From the NCBI RefSeq assembly GCF_002878395.1, contig NC_061111.1, positions 30,249,976 to 30,313,975 of the forward strand: a stretch of 64,000 nucleotides of DNA, written 5' to 3'. The notes beneath the pieces are model-generated. The model was not told the origin of the DNA. It was given only the letters and a program-made list of their open reading frames with translations, and did no database searches. The first letter of the stretch is position 1. Every line of letters begins with the position of its first letter. The translations under genes and the position numbers were made by a program. Below, in pieces: positions 58,312 through 64,000 of the stretch. This stretch comes from Capsicum annuum. Taxonomy: Eukaryota; Streptophyta; Magnoliopsida; Solanales; Solanaceae.

Positions 58312-59300
58312 GATTTTTCATTCATGTAAATTATAAATTTTGGATCATTTTGCAATCAATTAAATTCAGCATTCATTCACTCCTTAGTCCTTACTTTAAG
58401 ATTTTTTTCATTTAATGATTTAAATTGAATTTCTAGTTTAAATTAAAAACTTAATTTTAATATATTATTAATTTACTATCAACTATTATTAATTTATTAT
58501 ATTAAGTAGCATATGTTTTGTATATTTGTGTATATATCTTCTATAGATGTGTATATCTAATGTATACATGTGTATATGTTTTATAAATTAGTATATAACT
58601 ATATATATATTGTAGTATATTTTTTATTTAAAGTAGTACATATATATTGAATGGTGCGTATATATGTTTAGTGTATATATCTTCTATAGAAGTATATATT
58701 TAACGTATACATGTGTATATGTTTTATAAATTAGTAATTAGTATATAACTATATATATAATTATATATATTGTAGTATATATATATTGTAGTATATGTTT
58801 TATTTAAAGTAGTACGTATAGTCGTATATATTGAATGTTACGTATATATGTATAATTGTATATATGTGTATATATTTTTTAAATTCTAATGTAGTATATA
58901 CTATATATATATAGTGTATATATATTNNNNNNNNNNNNNNNNNNNNNNNNNNNNNNNNNNNNNNNNNNNNNNNNNNNNNNNNNNNNNNNNNNNNNNNNNN
59001 NNNNNNNNNNNNNNNNNNNNNNNNNNTATAAATTAGTAATTAGTATATAACTATATATATAATTATATATATTGTAGTATATATATATTGTAGTATATGT
59101 TTTATTTAAAGTAGTACGTATAGTCGTATATATTGAATGTTACGTATATATGTATAATTGTATATATGTGTATATATTTTTTAAATTCTAATGTAGTATA
59201 TACTATATATATAGTGTATATATATTGTTTAACGTATTTAAAATGTATATAGGTGGGTATATATAGTGTATATTGAAAAAAACTTTTTTTTATCTGGTTT
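58312..59300. repeat. AT-rich microsatellite and minisatellite DNA in the hAT element
   Basis: Repeated phrases of the type tgtatatgttttataaatta, gtatataactatatat and tttaaagtagtacgtatag from about 58500 on. Non-coding. Contains the second assembly gap. Confidence 0.75.
58927..59026. other. Assembly gap (100 N) with near-identical flanks
   Basis: One hundred N. The 202 bp to the left (58725-58926) and the 200 bp to the right (59027-59226) are the same sequence apart from one TA unit. Confidence 1.
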
Positions 59301-59488
59301 GACCGAATTTTTAACCGGGTTTAGGTGGTTTTGACCGGGTTGGGTAAGTGGGCCGAGTTAGGGTTATTTTTAAAAATTTTACTGCTGAACCCAGACCACT
59401 TAACCACAACCTGGACACGGTCCGCAGCCCGGCTAAAATTAATGGGCCGGTTCCGAGTTGACCCGATCCGACCCACTTAACACCCTTA

Positions 59489-60050
59489 GTGTAGGTATTT
59501 GATAGGTGAATTTTTGTTTTGAATGTGGTTTAGTTTGGTGACTTGAGTGTTGATTTAGTGGCTTGAATTTGATTAAGTGTAGGTAGTTGAAAGATGAATT
59601 TTTATTTTGAATGTGGTTTAGTTTGGTAACATGGGAGGTGACTTAGTCACTTGAAATTGATTAAGTGTAGGTATTTGAAAGGTGAATTTTAGTTTTGAAT
59701 ATGGTTTAGTTTGGTGACTTGGGTGATGTCTTAGTGACTTGAATTGATTAAGTGTAGGTAGTTGAAAGGCGAATTTTTGTTTTCAATATGGTTTAGTTTG
59801 GTAACATGAGAAGTGACTTAGTCACTTGAAATTGATTAACTGCAGGTACTTGAAAGGTGAATTTTTGTTTTGAATATGATTTAGTTTGGTGACTTGGGTG
59901 GTGACTTAAAATTGATTAAGTGTAGGTACATGAAATGTGAATTTTTGTTTTCAATGTGGTATAGTTTGGTAACTTGAATTTAGGTACCTTTTCATTTTGA
60001 ATTTAGGTACTTGAAATGTGAACTTTTGTGACTTGAACTAATTACTTGAA
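59489..60050. repeat. Minisatellite in the CACTA intron, right block
   Basis: Begins with the hAT target duplication GTGTAGGT (59489-59496), then carries on the unit of the left block for about six copies, the last ones shortened. Confidence 0.85.
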
Positions 60051-60067
60051 TATGATTGATTGTGTAG

Positions 60068-60592
60068 ATGGAACCTGATTATAGCTGGATATATCAACAG
60101 AATAATGATAGTAGAATGAGTCTTAGGGTGAAATTTTTTGAAGGTGTCAGACGATTTGTTGAACATGCTAAGACACTTGATGCTTGATTACATTTTTGGG
60201 CTATTCGTTGTTCTCGTGTTAGATGTGATGATACAAATATTTTAAAAGAAGAAGTTGTGAATGAACATCTTTATAGAAAGGGGTTTCACGAGGACTTTTT
60301 AAGATTGCGCGCTATTGATGGTGATGTTGGGCAGAATAACTTTGTTGTTGGTGAAAGTAGTAGGTCTGCAGGGTATAATGAATATCAAGAAACTAGGATG
60401 ACAGAAATGGTACACGATGCTTTTGGGATGCAACACGGGGGAGACTTTAGGGAAAATGTCGAAGATGTTCCCAATAGAGAAGCAAACCATTTTTATGAAC
60501 AACTGTATGTTGGTAGTCATCCTTTGTTTGACGAGTGTTCGCACTTTCGTTTGTCTGTTGCTGTTAGATTATTAAGTATTAAATCTGACTGA
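60068..60592 (+). pseudogene. CACTA transposase N-terminus (transposase-associated domain), broken
   Basis: ATG follows an acceptor (gtgtag) and gives MEPDYSWIYQQNNDSRMSLR, VKFFEGVRRFVEHAKTLDA, a stop at 60185, then FWAIRCSRVRCDDTNILKEE and VVNEHLYRKGFHEDFL. This is the zinc-ligand transposase-associated domain of plant CACTA (M...RSWMY...F..GV..F...A......IRCPC..C....L....V..HL...GF). The 60257-60592 frame continues with an acidic linker and ends at TGA 60590. Confidence 0.8.
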
Positions 60593-60599
60593 AATATTG

Positions 60600-61910
60600 T
60601 TGAAGGAGGAATGGACTCAATGATAGAACTTATTAAAGAGTTAGTTGACTCCGGCTTAGAGGTTTATGATTCTTTCTATAAGGCAAAAAAATTGGTGTCA
60701 AAGTTAGGTCTCTTCTTGATTAGAATTGATTGTTGTGATGCATGTTATACTTTAAGGAATATGCTAACCTAGAGTCCTGTAAGTTTTCTCATCACCCTCG
60801 ATATAATCATGGTTGTAGTGAAAATAAAATTGCTATTAAGACAATGCATTATTTACCTCTAATACCAAGGTTGAAGAGGTTGTATGCTTCAAACAGCTCA
60901 ACTCCTCACATGAGATGGCACAGGGAAAATAGAATGAACACAGGTGTTATGTGTCATCCATCTGATGGAGAGGCTTGGAAGTATTTTGATGCAACTTATC
61001 CAAATTTTGCAGCTGAACGACGAAATATTCGTTTGGGATTATGTGTGGATGGCTTCTCTCCCTTTTTTAGTTGGTTCTACGCCATATTTATGTTGGCCTG
61101 TATTTATCACCCTGTATAATCTTCCTCCTAAAATACTGATGACTAGTCCCTATATATTTTTGAATTTTGTTGTTCCTGTCCTGCGTAATCCAAAAAGCGG
61201 AATAGATGTCTACTTGTAATCTTTGATTGATGAACTTCAAATTTTATGTCATGAAGAGACTGGAACTTGGGACATCTCACTTAAACAGAATTTCAATCTG
61301 CGTGTATTTCTAATGTGGACTGTTAATGATTTTTCTGCTTATGGAATATTTTCTGGGTGGATGACAGTTGGAAAGTTGGCTTTTCCATACTGCATGGAAA
61401 AAACAAAATCTTTCACATTGAGACATGGCAGGAAAAATTCATGGTTTGATTATCATCGTTGTTTCTTGCCACCGGATCATGAATTTAGGAGACTCAAGAA
61501 TGTATTCAGAAGGAATAGAAGGGAACATGATGGTCCACCTCCAAGGCTATCTGGTCATGACATCTGGGAGATAGTTTAGGATTTGCCTAAAGTTAGCGAG
61601 GAATGATTGTATAGGCTTGATGGATATGGCGTTTCGCATAACTGGACTAAGCAAAGTATATTTTGGGAGTTACAATATTGGCCAGATAATCTACTTAGAA
61701 ATAATATTGATGTCATGCATACTGAGAAGAACTATTTTTTCAACTTGTTTAACACAATTATGGATGTCATCGGCAAGACAAAGGATAATCCTAAGGCTAG
61801 ACTTGACTTACCAGAATATTGCAAATGTAGAGAATTACACTTACCGGAGGGGCCTAATGGCAATGTTCTTAAGCCCAAGGCTAGTTTTACATTCAAGTTA
61901 GACTAAAAAC
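60600..61910 (+). pseudogene. CACTA Tnp2 transposase domain, broken
   Basis: Read through frameshifts: KELVDSGLEVYDSFYKAKKL, VSKLGLFLIRID; MHYLPLIPRLKRLYASNSST, PHMRWHRENRM, MCHPSDGEAWKYFDATYPNF, RRNIRLGLCVDGFSPF; YNLPPKILMTSPYIFL; a stop at 61216; LIDELQILCHEETGTWDISL, MWTVNDFSAYGIFSGW, RHGRKNSWFDYHRCFLPPDH; NWTKQSIFWELQYWPDNLLR, NNIDVMHTEKN. This is the catalytic Tnp2 family of En/Spm elements, in correct order. The NTSxSTWPV block is degraded near 61080. At least five breaks; not functional. Confidence 0.88.
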
Positions 61911-62700
61911 GTTAAATATGTGAACGGGTCCAAAGTTTGAAGATGCCCGATGGATATGCCTCAAATTTGAGAAAGAGGGTTCATATGACACAAGAAATCT
62001 TGCATGGAATGAAAAGCCATGATTGTCATGTTTTCATGGAACAATTACTTCCAATTGCTTTTATTAGTTTACCTAAAAACAGATGGAAACCAATAGTAGG
62101 GATTAGTTTGTTTTTCAAAGACTTATGTGCCATCATACTAAAATAAGAAAATCTGACGCGAATAAAAAGTAATATTGTTGTTATCACCAACAAGTTGAAA
62201 AAGATTTTTCCAACAGTGTTCTTCGATGTGATGGAGCATCTTCCCATTCACCTTGTGCACGAAGCTCGGCTAGGCGGTTCAGTTCAAACTAGGCGGATGT
62301 ATCAATTCGAACGGTAAGCAATTGCAATACATTTAAATTCATACATATCTTTTTTTGATATAGTAAACATCTAATCTTAAAATTGTGTAGGGCAATTGAA
62401 AAATTGAAAAGGGGTTCCAAACACAAACATAGGGTGGAAGGCTCTATGGTTAAGGCATATCTTGCAAGAGAAACATCTCAATTTTGTTCATACTACTTTC
62501 GTGATGAAGTTGCTTGTTCAAGAAACAGATCGAATCATCATCAGGATGATGAGATTGAGCCTCATTTACAATCGATATCAATTTTTAATCAATCTGGTTG
62601 TAAGGCTAAAAAGACAATATTTCGCCGGCTCACTCCCACGGAGCACAAATCAATAACTCTGTATGTCTTGCTGAATTGCCTGAAAGTTTTTTTGAACTAA
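61911..62700 (+). pseudogene. CACTA transposase middle part with DUF4218, broken
   Basis: 61937-62146 reads MPDGYASNLRKRVHMTQEIL, HGMKSHDCHVFMEQLLPIAF, the usual GxKSHDCHxLMQxLLP motif. After a break comes TVFFDVMEHLPIHLVHEARL, GGSVQTRRMYQFER, an intron with clean borders 62314-62390 (GTAAGC, GTGTAG), then AIEKLKRGSKHKHRVEGSMV, KAYLARETSQFCSYYF. This is DUF4218 (GPVQYRWMYPFERYLGxLK, GSIAEGYxxEExxxFCSxY). Stops at about 62144 and 62698. Confidence 0.82.
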
Positions 62701-62902
62701 GGAGATTAAAAATTTAACATATCTTATTTATTTACTCATTCCCTTAAGGAAACTAATTGTGTTTCGTACTTTGTATCTTCAGTTTATTTAAGACTCAATT
62801 CCATGAAAATCAAGTGTATGCATCCTTTGCAACATGATTTACATATGAGGTTCGTACTATATTAATACTTTTACAAATTTTAAACATTTACACATTCCTC
62901 AA

Positions 62903-62908
62903 CTAAAT

Positions 62909-62981
<73 letters not shown>
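62903..62981. repeat. (AT)n and (ATGT)n microsatellite
   Basis: About 25 AT units followed by (TATG)n, in non-coding DNA between two transposase exons. Confidence 0.95.
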
Positions 62982-63074
62982 TAATATTTTTAGGTATACT
63001 AGTCACCAAATGCAGCCGCATACGATCAGTTCTTGAGAGATATTTCTTTGAGACCAGTTGAAGCTCATGCAATG

Positions 63075-63321
63075 TCCCATTACACAATAAATGAGTTTAA
63101 ATTTTTCGCCGAAGAACACTCCAGAACAAGGAAAACAAACAATAGTGGTGTTTAGGTTATGGGGTGATGATGATGTTGATTACTTTGGCCTCATTCACAA
63201 GATCTTAGAACTGGAGTATGCTGGTTTTTCAATAAAAAAATTATCCTCTTTCGATGTAAATGGTTTGATCCAAGCACAAGAGGCACAAAAGTACATAAGG
63301 AGAATAACATCATTGAAGTGA
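63075..63321 (+). pseudogene. CACTA transposase DUF4216 domain remnant
   Basis: The frame from 63091 contains VVFRLWGDDDVDYFGLIHKI and LELEYAGFSIKKLSSFDVNG. It matches DUF4216 (GVVVxG....DYYGxLxEIIELxYxG....VLFxCDWxD), the C-terminal domain of CACTA transposases; the CDW motif is altered. The frame ends at 63319, 20 bases before the MITE. The continuation, if any, would begin at 63978 outside the MITE. Confidence 0.65.
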
Positions 63322-63339
63322 AGCATAATAGGTCGTATC

Positions 63340-63347
63340 CTGTTTAC
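63340..63347. other. Target site duplication of the hAT-type MITE (left)
   Basis: CTGTTTAC; repeated at 63970-63977. Confidence 0.88.
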
Positions 63348-63969
63348 TAAGGTTGTACATAGGTCGGGTTGGTTCGATTTTTATTTAAAAAAAATAAACC
63401 AATCATGTCGGTTTATTAAAACTATAAACCAAATCAAACCAATGAAAAATTAGTTTTTTCGGTTTAGGTTTTGGTCGTTTTTTTTAATTTTTTGTTTTTT
63501 TTATAATATTTAGTTTTTATAATTATATTGTGATCGAAGACTAGATCAAATATATTTTCACTCATGTGCTAATGAAAAACCATAATTATGAAAAAATAAG
63601 GAGCAAAAAACTCTCTTGAAACTAAAAAGTGAGATGAAGAGTGAAAAGTTTAGGTTTTAAGTTTATATTGAGTTTTGAATCATTTAATTAGCAATTAGTG
63701 GACAAATATTACAACTTAAAGGCCCAAATCTAAATATATTTCTACATCTACTTTCAAATTATTGAAAATTACTAAAACTAGTTGACTTTTATGTCAGTTT
63801 GATTCGGATTCGGTTTGACTTTTTTTGTCAACACCGAATCAAACCAAGAATGATAATTTTTTTTTCTAATGCCAAACCAATCAAACCAAATCATAAGTTG
63901 ATTTTTTTTCTTGGTTTGATTTGGGTCGTCGGTTCGGTTTGACTTGACGGTTTGGTCTGTACACCCTTA
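63348..63969. mobile_element. hAT-type MITE (622 bp) in the CACTA element
   Basis: Terminal inverted repeats TAAGGTTGTACA and TGTACACCCTTA (one mismatch in 12), flanked by the perfect 8-bp duplication CTGTTTAC (63340-63347, 63970-63977). The interior is rich in ggtttggtttgg-type words in both orientations and has no coding capacity. The TAAGGGTGTxCA end belongs to a large plant hAT MITE group. Confidence 0.9.
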
Positions 63970-63977
63970 CTGTTTAC
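63970..63977. other. Target site duplication of the hAT-type MITE (right)
   Basis: CTGTTTAC, identical to 63340-63347. The last 23 bases of the window return to CACTA DNA. Confidence 0.88.
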
Positions 63978-64000
63978 GATTCATTTGTTCTAGCGCAAAA

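Larger units (their letters stand above)
55243..59488 (+). mobile_element. hAT transposon (4.2 kb) inserted in the CACTA intron minisatellite
   Basis: Imperfect terminal inverted repeats TAAGCCTGTCAAACGGGCCGG (left) and, read inward, TAAGGGTGTTAAGTGGGTCGG (right), flanked by the 8-bp duplication GTGTAGGT. The ends are rich in CCCGG/GGGCC words in both orientations (55250-55420, 59310-59470). A degenerate transposase is encoded at 55864-58311 in the same direction. The right half is AT microsatellite with a gap. Confidence 0.92.
50248..64000 (+). mobile_element. CACTA (En/Spm) transposon, 3' end outside the window
   Basis: Begins CACTACTAAAAAAAAAC after TAT (50245-50247, a possible 3-bp target copy). 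Subterminal palindromes follow, then a putative leader exon, a long intron, and a transposase with the domain order of plant CACTA elements: transposase-associated domain, Tnp2, DUF4218, DUF4216. It is inflated by a hAT element (55243-59488), satellites and a MITE (63348-63969). The right terminus is not seen, so the total length exceeds 13.7 kb. Confidence 0.8.

Overview
This window is plant nuclear DNA, most likely from a nightshade (Solanaceae). The clues are one host gene with plant-type GT-AG introns, Au-type and other tRNA-derived SINE copies, MITE families common in Solanaceae, and dense nested retrotransposons. I cannot fix the genus. There are two assembly gaps of 100 N each (51341-51440 and 58927-59026).

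Layout. (1) 1-14178: a broken Ty3/gypsy element (A, + strand) whose RT/RNase H/integrase tail opens the window. Its 3' LTR is split by a related gypsy element (B, - strand, 3371-12239) flanked by a perfect 5-bp target duplication. (2) 14179-22111: AT-rich DNA without a host gene, holding a DUF1985-type pseudogene fragment, a foldback repeat, a 0.58-kb tandem duplication, several MITEs (one nested in another) and a candidate Helitron. (3) 22112-32677: a Ty1/copia element (C) whose pol is interrupted by a second copia element (D, 25392-30908) with a perfect 5-bp target duplication. (4) 32678-38640: a MITE split by an insert carrying a mitochondrial-type tRNA-Ile relic, then a 2.25-kb foldback element with a Tourist-like MITE inside it. 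(5) 38767-48780: the only host gene I can support, a 10-exon gene for a 362-residue BAR-like plus SH3 protein of the plant SH3P family (closest to SH3P3). Its first coding exon lies in a 1.3-kb tandem duplication, so two candidate first exons exist. (6) 50248 to the end: a CACTA (En/Spm) transposon with palindromic subterminal repeats, a long intron full of minisatellite, and a degenerate transposase. Its intron is interrupted by a 4.2-kb hAT element with an 8-bp target duplication, and a hAT-type MITE with its own 8-bp target duplication sits near the window end.

The elements act as a stratigraphic record: D is younger than C, B is younger than A, the hAT element is younger than the CACTA intron minisatellite, and two Tourist-like MITEs are younger than the repeats they sit in. 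Every transposon coding region seen carries stops or frameshifts, so none looks autonomous as assembled. I found no CRISPR array, operon, riboswitch or bacterial-type feature, and no clear candidate for a wholly new biological system. The most biologically interesting item is the duplicated first exon of the SH3P3-like gene.
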